NCBI GenBank assembly: GCA_014526335.1
Contig: JACTAT010000052.1
Location: 4,467,905-4,531,904 of the forward strand
Direction: 5' to 3'
DNA: 64,000 bases
Source of the DNA: Chrysaora quinquecirrha
Taxonomy: Eukaryota > Cnidaria > Scyphozoa > Semaeostomeae > Pelagiidae
Positions 43,401 to 55,033 of the stretch are shown in pieces (the stretch's first letter is position 1; every line of letters starts with the position of its first letter). The notes under the pieces were generated by a model. That model made no database searches, was not told where the DNA came from, and saw only the letters and a list, made by a program, of their open reading frames with translations. The position numbers and the translations under genes are program-made.

Positions 43401-46400
43401 ACGGACAGTAGCCCCGAAATTAATGGAGACCTGACATTTAGGAAAATTTCAAGATATCAAGTTTCTAATGCAAGCACGCAGTTTTTACTGCCCTGGCACT
43501 TGTAATATTGATTTGAAGACCATTCAAAGTTCCCGATTCTAGCTATAAAGGGGTTGACCGTTAAAAGTGAATTGAGGTGAAACTTTTCGTCTCAACTGGT
43601 CTGAGCAGAGGAGAACTGGCAAGTATAGACCGCAGTGAACTGAAATAGGCTGTAGTACGCTGCAATGAACTCGATAAAGATTAAGAACATCCCAACCTAT
43701 CTCCAGATCTTTGAACATAATTTCTTTAACTTTTGCCTTTAGAATTTGGGATTATTTCGAAAATCAGTCGAAGATATGGCAATCGAGAGAGCAAGGCGTA
43801 AAGCAGTATCCTTTCTCAAAAAAATACTTACTAGTTTCTTTCCTTATCTTTTGCTTTTGATTCTAATGTTTTTTGCCAGTCTATAATGATTGTTTATAAA
43901 CTGCAGTTATCTTTGGAAAAGACTTTTTGGGAAAAATTGCGGTACTAGAAGATGGAAGACGGCAAATTTTTGGTTTACAGTTACATACCCCTTTTTATGT
44001 CGTTTATAAGTTTAATCTCAGATCTGACCTGAATAAATCAACCCTCAACCTCTGACCTTACCCTGGAGGTCAAGAGTTTAATTCGGTGAAACCATGCAAG
44101 GGGTGAAAGGTCAAAGACATAAGAACTTTCTTAACTTCATGAAGCTGAATCTGAAGCTGCAAGAACGAAGAGAGAGACTAAGAGAAAAAGCTGAACAGTA
44201 AGTTTTGCACAATTTGTTTTTTATTTTGTTTGTCTTAGAAGGAAACACAGGTCTGAGATATGGGTCAAATTTGAGTCAACTTTTTTTTTAATTTTAAAGA
44301 GTACAAAACAGTCCAATCTCTGATGGCGGCCACCTCTAATAAGCGGCCACCTCCCTATAACAGCCACTAATCTCCAGTCCCAAACGCTTTCCCATGGTAT
44401 TGTTAAACCTCCGACTAGCGACCACCTCTCAATAACGGCCACTTGACCTTGGATATAAAGTGGCCGCTGTTCGGAGGCTCGACTGTAATTCTGCTGATAG
44501 AGATAGAGATTAGGCAAGATAGAGATTTGACAAGATTTCAGTCCAGAAGTTAAACGTTCAGGCTAAAAGGAAGTGATTTTGTAGAAGTAAAGCGTAGTAC
44601 TGGAATGCCTTTATGTGCGACAAGTAATAGAATCAAGGATTCAAACATTAGGAAACGTAGAATCACAAAGAAATTACTCGCCTCTTGCTCGAACAGAATG
44701 TTTCACTTATAACACTCAGGTGTACCCCCCCCCCTCCCCTTCAAAGGACAGGCGTCTGGTGGTGTCTGTTATGTAAGACAGAAATATTTCAGCTGCCTTG
44801 GATTGCTTCCAAAGGAACATAAAGAACATCCCTACAACACTTCGGCTAACAATTGTTATAGCAATTTCGTGCAGGCTCGCGCCGTTGCTATATCCTTTGT
44901 AATTTCAAGTCAAAGTCAAAATCCTTTATCTGGTTCATGTGGTGGTCAGATGAATTGGTTTTTGGTATAGATCGCAAGCGAATAATTTATTGGTTTGAAA
45001 ACTGTTCGTAACTTCAAGCTTTTTTGGGTCGATTATCGATTTGGCTGTTTCGTTCCAAAGAAGCCTGAGAAAGTTTTTGGTAGAGCAGATGGATTTATCC
45101 CTATCGTAAAATTGAGAAACTTGCTACTTGGGATTTAGGCCTTTGGAAGCAATGAGAAAATGATAGGCGCGGCAGCAGACATTGCAAAAAGGACATACAC
45201 TGCACCGTATCATGCAAGGTTTTCACCTAGCAGTCCAGTTCAGTTGAAGTCTCCAGTATGGAAGAGGTACATAAAATTATGCCGGGCGTTTTAACATATG
45301 AATAAGGATATTGGTAATTTGATAATTTAGGACATGGCAATGGGTATGAATAATTGATTGCGTTGTCCCATATCGTTAGCACTCGTGTGCTTGATGTTTG
45401 ATGTATGTCATCCAATCCAAGTTTATCCAGCGAAATCAAAGGGCTTTCGCTGTATTCCTTAAACAACCTGACTCTTTCTAGCTTTGTTCTCTCTCGATGC
45501 TTTTACCGTTCCGGGCAAAGGCTTTACCCTGGTGAACTTTTGCTTGTGCATATCTCAAATATTTTCGGTTATATAGCGAAATACTTTGACCCAAATTTTG
45601 CACCATCTTATCCCCCTTAACTCTCTCATGAATAATTAAATATGTCTTTGTAAAGTGCTTTTAAAATTTGACTTTGATGTAGTCGCCTGATGGCTAAAAT
45701 TAGAAAGCATAAGCTGGCGGTCTTGAGGGAACTCCCAACTTTGTCCGAATTTTGTCCAAAAATGCGGTGACTAATGAAAAGTAGCAAGAATGCAGGGATA
45801 GACCCATCTATACAAATTGATTTCTTTTTTTGTTCTTGCTGCCAAAAATCTGCTCAAGGATTACAAGATTAAGTATGCGACAAATGCAATTACTTTCCCA
45901 ACGAGTTTAAATCCTCCGATCTCCAAATTCTGTTCCAGATTTGTTTATCCATATTTATCCATCTTTTAATTACTTATGCTTTTGTTGTTTACTTTTTCAT
46001 TATTTGATCGATATATTTATATAGTTCAAATGTTTGTTTGTTTTGTCTTTATTTATCTATTTATTTATTTATTTATTCATTTATTCATTTATTCATTTAT
46101 TCATTTATTCATTTATTCATTTATTCACTTATTCACTTATTCGTTTTTTATCTCATTTATTCATTGATTTAATTCCTCACTTCTTCATTTATTTTTTGTT
46201 AATTTTTTCAGACGATTCGCACACCAAACTGGAAGTCGAATAACCGATGCTGTTTATCAGAAGAAAATATACACAAAAATACTCGAATTTGAACAAGAAA
46301 CTGTAAGTTTAGTAAATATCTTTTTTTTCAAATGTTCAGTAAAATTGTCTAAATATCTCTAACCACGCCGTTTTTCTGCTCACCTGTTGGACCTGTTGCT

Positions 46401-49400
46401 ACGCCAAGACAACTAAGTTGAGATGAACGCAGATTTATTACTCTTTGGTTAATTTCTGTCTTTTAGTTGAATTAAAAATGAAAATTTTAGATACACATAG
46501 AATTTCATCACATCAGTGCTTTATAAACAACAACGAAATGACGTTGCAAGGTGAAGTACGGAAAACTTTGCTAATGAAAGCATATTTGTCTTTCAAATAG
46601 AGCTGGCCACAGAATTATAGAGAGAAACTCTCACTTCAACCAGAAAATACTCAGCTTATTGAGGAGATAGTTCGGACCATTTTAAGGTAAGCATTGTATT
46701 CGCATCATACTTAACTCCTGAGAGTGCTCTATGGAGCCGCTGCTGCTATATTCCAAATGAAGTTAGGAAATGCATTTTGAATAAATATAATGTATAACAT
46801 TTGTTGTAGCTTTACTCAGCAGCGTTGTCTTGCAATTTATCCTGCTGTTTAGTAAGGAAATATGCTGTTTTAAGCACGTTTCTTATGCAGGCCTAATCTC
46901 TGCTATCCCTTGTCTGTGATACAAGCTATTTTTCTTTAAAGAACCTACTTCCTAGTTCTTAGGCCAAGTTCCTAATGCTCCTAATTTTTGGACCTCTTTT
47001 TATAAAATTGTCGTACCGTAAGTTCCTTAACAGCTCCAAACTGGACGTTAATGCCGTGAAAATTGCACAGACACAAGAAAAACATATATTCTGAATTTCT
47101 GCTTTTATTTTTCGGTCTTCTACATGTAGGTTTCTTACAAGTCGTTCTTTATAAAAAGAATGCTCGTAAGACGATTAGTGCTTCAAGCTAACCCTACTAT
47201 AATATATGTGACGTCGTTTCTTATTTCCATTATTAATTGCCTATGTTTAGAAGTCTTAACATTAACGTATAAAGTTATTTAAGGATCATTTGATTTTGTG
47301 CATTCAAAATGTCTTCTTCAATTTCAGATCCAAGGAACATCCTATCGGACAAATCATGGCCGAAATGCAGTATGCACTTTACAAAGAATTCTCTCTGTAT
47401 GTGTCCAATTTCATATGTCCGATATATGATCAACCTCCGTATGAAAATATCTCGAAACACAGCAGTAGTAAGTCTCAAAATACTGAAAATGAATCTGACG
47501 ATAGAACTGAATCTGTTGATGAAAGAGAGAATGGCAGTGAATCAGAGACTGGAGATCAAGCGGTTTTGATTGAAAAGGAGATGAAAGACAATGAAGATGT
47601 TCTTGCCGTTAAGGAATGTCAAGGTCACAAAGCTGGAAACTTTGAAGATGACTGTCAGAATAACCTGACCAGTACCACTGGCAGTAGCAATGATAATAAT
47701 AACACTGAAAATTCCAAAGAGAATAAAGAACCAGATAAATTCAATGTCGACGAAAATGATGCTTTGATGATTGTTTCCAGTGAAAAGCCCACAGACATAT
47801 CAGCTGAGTCTATAAGAACTTCATCTTCAGCTTTTGAGAATGCTTACTCCGATTTTGAAGATTTCATGCTTGATAATATAGATTCAGAGGAATATGATTA
47901 TTCTTTCTTCAAGCCAGATACTGATGTCGAAAGCGAGTCTTTAGAGGATGTACTTGACGTGGATGACATTGTTGATTCGGAAGGGACACACCATGCTGAC
48001 GAGAACGGCACGACTACTGGTTCCACGGAGGGAAGGAGCAAGACTCTGTCTCGGCTGACGATGAAAACGCCGGGCTTGATCCCTCGGATACGAACAAGGG
48101 GGCTAGGGAAGTAAATAAGGGTGATAAAGGGTGTCACATAGAGACATTCGGTGATAATTGTAGTATTGAAGGAGGAGATATTAGGAAGGATATTGCTTCT
48201 GAATCTAACGATGAAGGTACCAAAGATTCTTGCGATACACGAGTTATCGGCGGTTCTCGCACTGAAAAACATTACCATGAAAGTGACAACACGGATGAAA
48301 CGACGGAAGCGGACATTGATAACAAAAGAAGTAAAATAGATATTGACGATTTAAGCTATATTCGCGATGTCGAGGATACGTGTGATATTCGTGATATTCG
48401 TGATATTGATACTAATGCAGAAATAAGCACTATCAATGATAAGGAAACTGCTAATAGGGACTTGAGATCAGATGATCAGGGATCAGGGAGGCATACTTGC
48501 AGAAAGAAAATTAATTTTACGACAGACGTTGATGGTGATTTAATGATTGGTAATCAAGTGATTAATGATTCTGATTTAGTTAATAATGAATCCGCAAATG
48601 CAGAGCAAAGAACGATAATGGATGAAAACAGACCGGATAGTGATTTTAAGGCTAATTATGAGACGAAAGGCGATGGAGAACGTGAAATGGAAAATCAAGA
48701 AAGATCTATTGGGGAAAAAGCGGAGACTATAGGGACGATAACAGCGATAGGGTGAACAGAGTAACGATGAATGCAGACACAATCATTTTATCTTATGACG
48801 AGAAGGGAGAGCCCATTGTCAGTTCAACTGGTAATGTAGCTCATACTGTGGAGAATCGCGACAGTGGAGACAGTGGTATAAATGATGATATCAAACAAGA
48901 TAGTATTAGCGATGACATAGGAGATACTGTAGATAATCGTGATAATCCCGATGGCCTTGAAGATACTGTGGATAACTGCGTCAGTGGCAAGGTTAGCAGT
49001 AATAGTGGTACTAAAAAAGATAGCAATAACGATGAAATCGGGGATACAAACGATACTAAGCATGGTAGTCGTAACGTCAGTATGACGGATATGAATGTAA
49101 CTGAAAAAGGAGAAGCGTCTGATTCTTCGTCAAATATAACTGACGACAAGAACAAAAATAATTACCAAAACGATCAACATTCAAGGACGATAGATGAAGC
49201 GGAGGATGTTATTAGAAAATTGGATGTTGAGTTGGATTGTCCTGTTACTTACACTGAGATCGACCCTCAACTTAAAGATATTTTTAACAAAGTGGTGAAA
49301 GAAATTCATTCTTCCTTGAGTAAGTATCTTACTTCCATTTTTTTCTTGAAGGTTCGTTTCATAGGTCCTATAGATAAAGAAATTTCTTAGTGAAATTTTT

Positions 49401-52400
49401 GAAGGAATTTTTTTCTGCTTTTAATATTTACCTGATTCCCGTCAGTCGCCGTCGTAATGAGTGCTCTTGCGACCGCGATCAGCTGATAGGTTCTGATCAG
49501 TTATTGCCAACGATATTAAGCCTGCTGCACACGGTGAGAATTTTGCTGAGCAAAATGCCACGAATGGTACTTCGCTCAGCAAAATTCTCACCCTGTGCGC
49601 GCAAAATTTTCTGAGAAACTTGGGATTCGTGCCTGTGAGGAAAATGCCTGAAAAAGTATGAATGCCAATGAAGTGAAGCCATTGCTTTGCGACTGAAAGT
49701 CGTGAGGAAATTTCTCAAGGCCGCTACAGGTGAGGAATTTGCCACGAATGGTAGAAAATATCAAACACGATAGAAATTTTTATCACTGCCACGAATGTCT
49801 AATTTCTCAGCAAAATAGCGCGCACACGTTGAGAATATTCTCATCGGGTGCGGCGGGCTTCAGTTAGCCGCTACAAAAAAGTTTACTATAGTTCACACGA
49901 TGACACTCTTGTCCACGTTATCTTCACTAATCCTGAGCCAAACCCAATAACACACATTGCCATTCCTTAGTGTTTATTTTAATAGATAATCACCATTATT
50001 GAAACCATTATTCATTGAATCTGGTGGACGAACTTGTCACTTGTCTATCCTCTCTATCCTCCATCTTGGCCTTTTTCGAATATTCAGCCTTCAAACTGTA
50101 CCATGCTGTACGGCCCTGTACTATACACATACAAAATTCTAGTATCATGTTTAATGGCTAACACAAGGAAGGATTGCGGTACTTGAAGCATTCGACAATA
50201 AATTGGATTTGGGCCAGGACTGCATGATCAAGGAGCTGATGACCATTCTACCGAGTTAAAGAGCTTAATGAAATCGACGATAACTCTTCAAGTCAACAAA
50301 AGCCCGATAATATTCTCTGATTCGACCCACCTGAGTTTTCCATTCGAATAAAACCCTTGATACTCTTCGTTTATCAATATTCAACTCACGATTTCTCTTT
50401 TTCTAGGCAAACTGCATTCATTGCTTATTGTAACGTATGATGAACTGGACATGCCAATTGGTAGAGACCAGTCTTACGCGTCACTCGAAGCAGCCTTTTT
50501 TGAACCACTGTGGCCTTGGCTATGCTTACTTTTCAGGTATCTTGTAAATTTTTTATTCAAAGCCAGTTGGCTTTTTATCTTCAGCGATATACCCTATCAA
50601 ACAGGATCTTTTTTGACAATGAAACTTGGGGGCAAATGTTTGTCGCATTGCTCTTGTTTGTCGCATGTAGGCCGCCATTTTCGTTCAAACGCTGCGATAT
50701 TATTTCCCTAAAAGTAGAAGTGTTATATCTCCAAGGATGTCACATTTTTTTAAATAGGCCCTACTGTCTAAGAACAAGTACGTTTACCGAACCAGTTCGT
50801 ACTATAGTGGGGCCATACACAAGGCCTCGCTAAACCAGGAGACATGTCGCACGGGACATTGATGTCCCCTCGGTGTCTCCCAGTTTAGCCACATCGTAAA
50901 CTTTGTAGCGTGCGACAAAATTTGTAGCTAGAGACACGCAAATGTTTCTGGGAGACAATAGATACATTTCTCATCTCTGCGACATGAAAATGACTCGGGG
51001 GACATGTTGCTCGCTTGTCACTTGCATGTTTAGCCACCCTGGGAGACACGCCGAATACAGTGTCTTCTACTTTAGCCATAGCTTTAGTGTCTTCTACCAG
51101 TTTGCACCGTCCCGTATTAGCATGTATTAAATCACTATTTTGTTGATACCGTTTGAAGTTATTACATGGGCTATTGCTATGAACTTATGCTGTTAGATAA
51201 ACAAAAGGATGCTTGATATTGAGATATTTTGTTATTTCCAAATTTATCTTGAAGACAGTGAACCGTCCTGGAGGAGGCTATTCAGAAGCTGGGTAGTATG
51301 TAACCTTAATGACTGATGTGTTTTGCTTCTGTCGTTTCAGGCGTTTTAACATAGCAAAAGAGGGACTACTGTACAAAGTAATAAGGAAAAGATGGAAATG
51401 CGAGCCTGCTAGTTTCTTCATTAGACAGCAATTTTTCTTGTCAGACACAACAGAGGTACAACTTAATTAGCTTTCTTTGACCTTTTATTTTGCTAATCAC
51501 CTGCCTTGAAGGTGAATGCTAAATGGTTTATTAAGCGCCAGTCGCTAGGATCTCAATAGTAAGATGACTATTCGAGACCTCGACCCTGTCTGTGACGCGA
51601 CCGTAACTGGGACTCGAACCCCGACCCTGCTGAGCTTCTGACATCGCGAGCCAGCTTGATTATGCCACGACGTTGCAGCGCCTTGAATCCTAAGAAATGC
51701 AAAAGCATTTCATAGCTTTTAAAAATCGTTGAGAAAGTTTGACAGAAGACAATTTTCAATCCTAATCAAGTTCTTGCTAATAGTGTGATTAGATTATAAC
51801 CCCCGATCAGTAAGTTGCATTTGAACGTTTTACCAATTAGATTTCAAACAGAGTTGCTGCCCTGACCATAGAGTAATAACAACTCATGTTTATCGAAGCT
51901 TATGCTGCAAGTCGTTGTTGTCATGGGGCACTTGCTCAGCATCCATCCATCGCAAAAATCCATTGTTTGGGGAGGTGTTAACACTGCCCTACACCCTCCA
52001 TGGAACCGGCCCTGTATTCATTGCTGTATTCATTGATTTTAAGGGGGGGGGATTTCTTGCTCGATGCTTGAATAAAGTCAGATTTGTCAAAAATTTGGAT
52101 TTTGTCTCGACAATTTTGTCCATGATTGTAGCCTAACATATATGCCTAAGATTCAAATAATTTAATTTATACGCTTTAAAACAATTTAAGATTTTCAATG
52201 TTATTTTTAATTTAATTTCACAGAAAAATACCGGTGATTATCCTTATCGAACAGCAATCGAAGAACTTAGAAAAATCACATCCTACTCAACTCCACTGGA
52301 TAAATTGGAATGTATTGGTAAGCTTCTAGTTTGTTTCATTCCGACTTACTGAAATTAAGACCGAAACAGTGTTTATGAATTTTTCTCCGATAGGTTTCCA

Positions 52401-53461
52401 ATATTTTCTTTTCTCTTTTAGTTCAAACTTCGAAATTAATTTGCCAGTGTGTTAAGGACTACTGGGAAAGGAAAGGAGACTCCTCGCCTCCTTCCGTGTA
52501 AGTATCCTCTTTAAGGATCTTCATCTTAAAGCCTGATTTCTATGTTCTATGTTGTTTTCCAGTACCCGGTAACAATACATTTCTACTGCTGGCTGTTGTG
52601 GCTAATTTTGAGGTCTCATTCAGTCAGCAGTCATTTTGGAATATCAACGCCAGGCCGACCTCTTCATTGGCACTGAGGGTGGTCACTGCCAAAGGGTTGT
52701 TTATGTCCTCAGTGGTTTTTTACGTCCCAATTGAGACCAGTCCGCTATTTTACGTGGTCATCCGAGTCACAGAGAGTAAGGTTTTACACCTTTGAAATCT
52801 GTGCTCCCTAGTCTGGATTTTGAACCACAAATGGCGCAATTGCTCTCCACTACACTATGCTACCCTCTACTTACATATCGGGTATCTAAGGCCTATTTCT
52901 CTCTGATAGCAAACAGCTAACAGATTACCTTTAATACTTTGTAAGTTAATGCCTAATATCTGCGTTTTAGGGGATGTGATGATCTATTACCTATTTTAAC
53001 GTATGTTGTGGTGAAAGCAGCACTACCTCAATTGGTATCTGAATGCCATTCTATGGAAGAGTTCATACATGAGAAGTAAGTGCGACTTGATTAGTTTTAG
53101 TAGGCCTTGTTTAACGTTTTACCACGATGTTCGTGCTGCCAATAGCTTTTAAAGAATAAGCGTTTAAAAGGTCAGATGCAATCTTTTCCACTGACACAGC
53201 GAGCCAGCTGCATTAGGCCCCGACGTCACAGCGCCTTGAATCCTCAAAAATTCAGAAACAGCTTTTCAAAATTGTGATGGTTTGTCTTCAGACGCTCAAA
53301 CTTTTGGTATCAACTCAAAACTTTTCAATATCTAGACGATTTTATTCAATTCAATTTCTTACTTTAGTTACCTGCTTGGTGAAGAAGGATACTGCCTGAC
53401 TACCTTATCGACTGCCATAGCCTATGTTCTGAACCTTGCCACTGGTGAAATGCCAAAATAG
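40418..53461 (+). CDS. VPS9D1: VPS9D1 (VPS9 domain-containing protein 1)
   Basis: Sixteen exons: 40418-40504, 41556-41628, 41754-41855, 42190-42430, 43095-43206, 43743-43805, 44145-44197, 46212-46302, 46601-46686, 47328-49319, 50407-50536, 51341-51455, 52224-52317, 52422-52497, 52971-53075 and 53368-53461. With two single bases supplied in the 47328 exon they sum to 1172 codons. Residues 1-95 are MIT-like ([27 protein letters not shown]). A basic coiled-coil region follows ([31 protein letters not shown]). The C-terminus is the VPS9 region: [37 protein letters not shown], then [20 protein letters not shown] (the exon join makes K-N-Y). VPS9 domains exchange GDP on Rab5-type GTPases at early endosomes. 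The 664-codon exon is Asp/Asn/Ser/Glu-rich and makes the protein nearly twice the human length (631 aa). Exon 44145 has a weak acceptor. Confidence 0.92.
40638..40828 (-). mobile_element. tRNA-derived SINE (family S), copy 2
   Basis: On the minus strand: GTGGTGTAATCCAGCTGACT (A-box region), then TCAGGGTTCGAGCCCAGCCA (B-box), then the body CTCAGTAGTAGG-type inverse and the CACCTTTCACCTTC tail. It lies in intron 1 of VPS9D1. Confidence 0.85.
41020..41200. repeat. Dispersed repeat fragment (family J)
   Basis: Shares GTACGGCAGTTTGCAACAAG with GTACGGCAGTTCACAACAAG at 15540, and repeated CTATTGTTC / CCTATTGTT strings with 15590 and 29270. It sits directly before SINE copy 3. The class is unknown. 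Confidence 0.45.
41205..41380 (+). mobile_element. tRNA-derived SINE (family S), copy 3
   Basis: Plus-strand copy: GTGGTGTAATCCAGCTGACT, then GTGGTCAGGGTTCGATCCCA, then GGGTCGAGGTCTCGATTAGT and CACCTTCACCTTCACC at the tail. It faces copy 2 in the same VPS9D1 intron, in inverted orientation. Confidence 0.85.
43260..43435. repeat. AACGGACAGTA / GCGGCC-type repeat fragment
   Basis: AAAAACGGACAGTATTTTCG and TTTTTAACGGACAGTAGCC recur, with GCGGCCTTTTC and GCGGCCTTTATTC between. It looks like one decayed transposon in a VPS9D1 intron. Confidence 0.4.
44305..44490. repeat. GCGGCCACCTC-type repeat with inverted ends
   Basis: ACAGTCCAATCTCTGATGGC on the left and GGAGGCTCGACTGTAATT on the right are loosely inverse. 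GCGGCCACCTC, CGACCACCTC and ACGGCCACTTG recur inside. A small MITE-like element in a VPS9D1 intron. Confidence 0.5.
46045..46180. repeat. (TTTA)n / (TTTATTCA)n microsatellite
   Basis: TTTA units grade into about fourteen TTTATTCA-type octamers and variants. It lies just upstream of the 46212 exon of VPS9D1, where it may contribute to the pyrimidine tract. Confidence 0.9.
46925..47172. mobile_element. MITE family E, worn copy
   Basis: TTCTTTAAAGAACCTACTTCC on the left, CAAGTTCCTAATGCTCC, TAAGTTCCTTAACAGC in the middle and GTTCTTTATAAAAAGAATGC on the right match landmarks of the elements at 58736 and 59799. Confidence 0.5.
49517..49863. mobile_element. MITE family H with AAGCCTGCTGCACACGGTGA ends
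   Basis: The left end AAGCCTGCTGCACACGGTGA and right end TCATCGGGTGCGGCGGGCTT are imperfect inverse. GAGAATTTTGCTGAGCAAAA and TGCCACGAATGGTA recur inside in both orientations. It lies in a VPS9D1 intron. Confidence 0.7.
50822..51088. mobile_element. MITE family B, copy 4
   Basis: Left end AGGCCTCGCTAAACCAGGAG. Right end TTTAGCCATAGCTTTAGTG. Core TGTTTCTGGGAGACAATAG. It lies in a VPS9D1 intron. Confidence 0.8.
51505..51692 (-). mobile_element. tRNA-derived SINE (family S), copy 4
   Basis: Minus strand: the GTGGCATAATCAAGCTGGCT head, CAGGGTTCGAGTCCCAGTTA B-box and ACTATTGAGATCCTAGCGAC body agree with the other copies. A further head-only fragment lies at 53190-53240. Confidence 0.8.
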
Positions 53462-54160
53462 ACTGGTTTATAGAGTATCCATGGAACATTAGGTAGGCAG
53501 AAGTATATATTTTATTTTATAAATTCATCGAGACGAGATGCTGCAGTATTCTGAACAGTCACCCCCTAGCTATCTCCTATTCGATGTAGGTAAATAATAC
53601 TTGTTGATTTATTTCCAGGGGCATCATATCTCAATAATTTTTTTCAGAACATTCAGACCATAGCAAATTTCCGAAACACACGTTGTGTCTTATAAAGGTC
53701 TCTATTTTTGTAGCTATCTGTAATTTAAGAACTGTAATAAGACTTGTCGATTCACTTTATAATAACGAATATCGAATTAAGAGGAGTATATTATTAGGTA
53801 CTAATTAAAAAATGAAAATCCATAGATTTATAATATTTTTAGCCGAAACAATGAAGATTTTTCTTTGTTTTAAAAACTCCTTTGGAACATTTAATTTGCC
53901 AAGTTGGGTCAAACTCCTGAATTAACTTAGACTGTCTCCCATGCTATTAACTTGCCGCTTGGTTTTGTATTACCTTCTAGCATATCAGTCTATGTAAACC
54001 AGCCATAGGTACACATCAATTTGTAGCTGCCTCTAGCGCTGATCAACTGTGAAAAACAGAGGTTGCTTGCTTGCTTGCTCTTAAGTACCGATTAACAGAA
54101 AGATATACACTTGAAACGTCTTGAAACGCCATGGGAAGATTCAAAATCTTTGGGAAATAT
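53462..54160. other. 3' flank of VPS9D1
   Basis: AT-rich 3'UTR or intergenic sequence. No gene or repeat family recognised apart from a short GCTT run near 54062. Confidence 0.35.
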
Positions 54161-54163
54161 TAA

Positions 54164-54418
54164 GGCCTGGCTAAACTAGGGGACATGTCACGCGCGACAT
54201 TGATGTCCCGTCGGTGTTTCCAGTTAAGCCACCTCGAAAACTTTGTAGCGCGCGTGACAAAATTTGTAGCAGGGAGACAACAGAAACATTTTTGTCTCCG
54301 CGGCATGCAAATGACTAGAGGAACATGCTGCTCGCTTGTCACTCATGTTTAGCCACCCTTGGAGACACGCCGATATAGTGACGCGCGTGATAAGTCTTCT
54401 AGTTTAGCCATTGCTTTA
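54164..54418. mobile_element. MITE family B, copy 5
   Basis: Left end AAGGCCTGGCTAAACTAGGG. Right end CTAGTTTAGCCATTGCTTTAG. The inner TCCAGTTAAGCCACCTCG and CATGTTTAGCCACCCTTG blocks are inverse to each other. Confidence 0.8.
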
Positions 54419-54737
54419 GGATGTGTTCTTCTGAATCTCCAAAACCTTCAGAATTTCGAAAACAGAAAGCTTCCAAAAACAGAATCCATGGTTTTAAAAA
54501 AGACAGGAATTCAGGAATTTCGAAAACACAGAAAAACTAAATGGCTTCCGAGTAACGTTTTAGACAATACTTATTTGCACTTTTGACAATATTTTGCTCC
54601 TAAAAGCTTTTGGCTAAGCGAGTACGTCGAATCATGCATTTCTTATTCACAAGCAAATTAAAGTGCTAGACGGTTCGGTATATCTCTAAGGCTAACAATT
54701 TACAATGCTATTTACAATTGGTAATTTTAGATGTATT

Positions 54738-55033
54738 CTGCCGAATTAGTCCGATCTTCTTTTTCTTCTTTCAAATCTTCCTAGATTTCTCTGTTTGATC
54801 TTCTTCAACTTGCATCTCGTAAACTGCTTAGGGCCTAACATCATACTGATTTGACTATTTAAAATTTTGCATTTTAACGCGTGTTCACCCGCATTAGGCC
54901 TTCTTCTTCTTCTTCTGCTTCCTCTTCTTTCAAATCTTCTTTGCTTTCTCTATTTGATTTTCTTCAACCTGCATCTCATACAAATGCTTAGGGTCTAGCA
55001 CGTTACCGATTTAATTATTTAAAATCTTGCATT
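54738..55033 (-). pseudogene. Two extra tandem copies of the coiled-coil gene's 3' coding end
   Basis: Beyond the stop codon of the 55034-57856 gene, the last roughly 150 bp of its coding exon repeat twice, at about 54888-55033 and 54738-54887. The markers CGCGTGTTCACCCGCATTAG, GATCTTCTTCAACTTGCATC and TCATACATATGTTTATTC recur with small changes, at a spacing of about 160 and 148. The nearer copy still reads HLYEMQVEENQIEKAKK on the minus strand but carries a TGA where the gene has Trp. The far copy is shorter. They are not expected to be translated. Confidence 0.75.

Noticed and set aside
45976..46243. Phe/Tyr/Ile-rich plus-strand frames
   Set aside because: They translate a TTTATTCA microsatellite.
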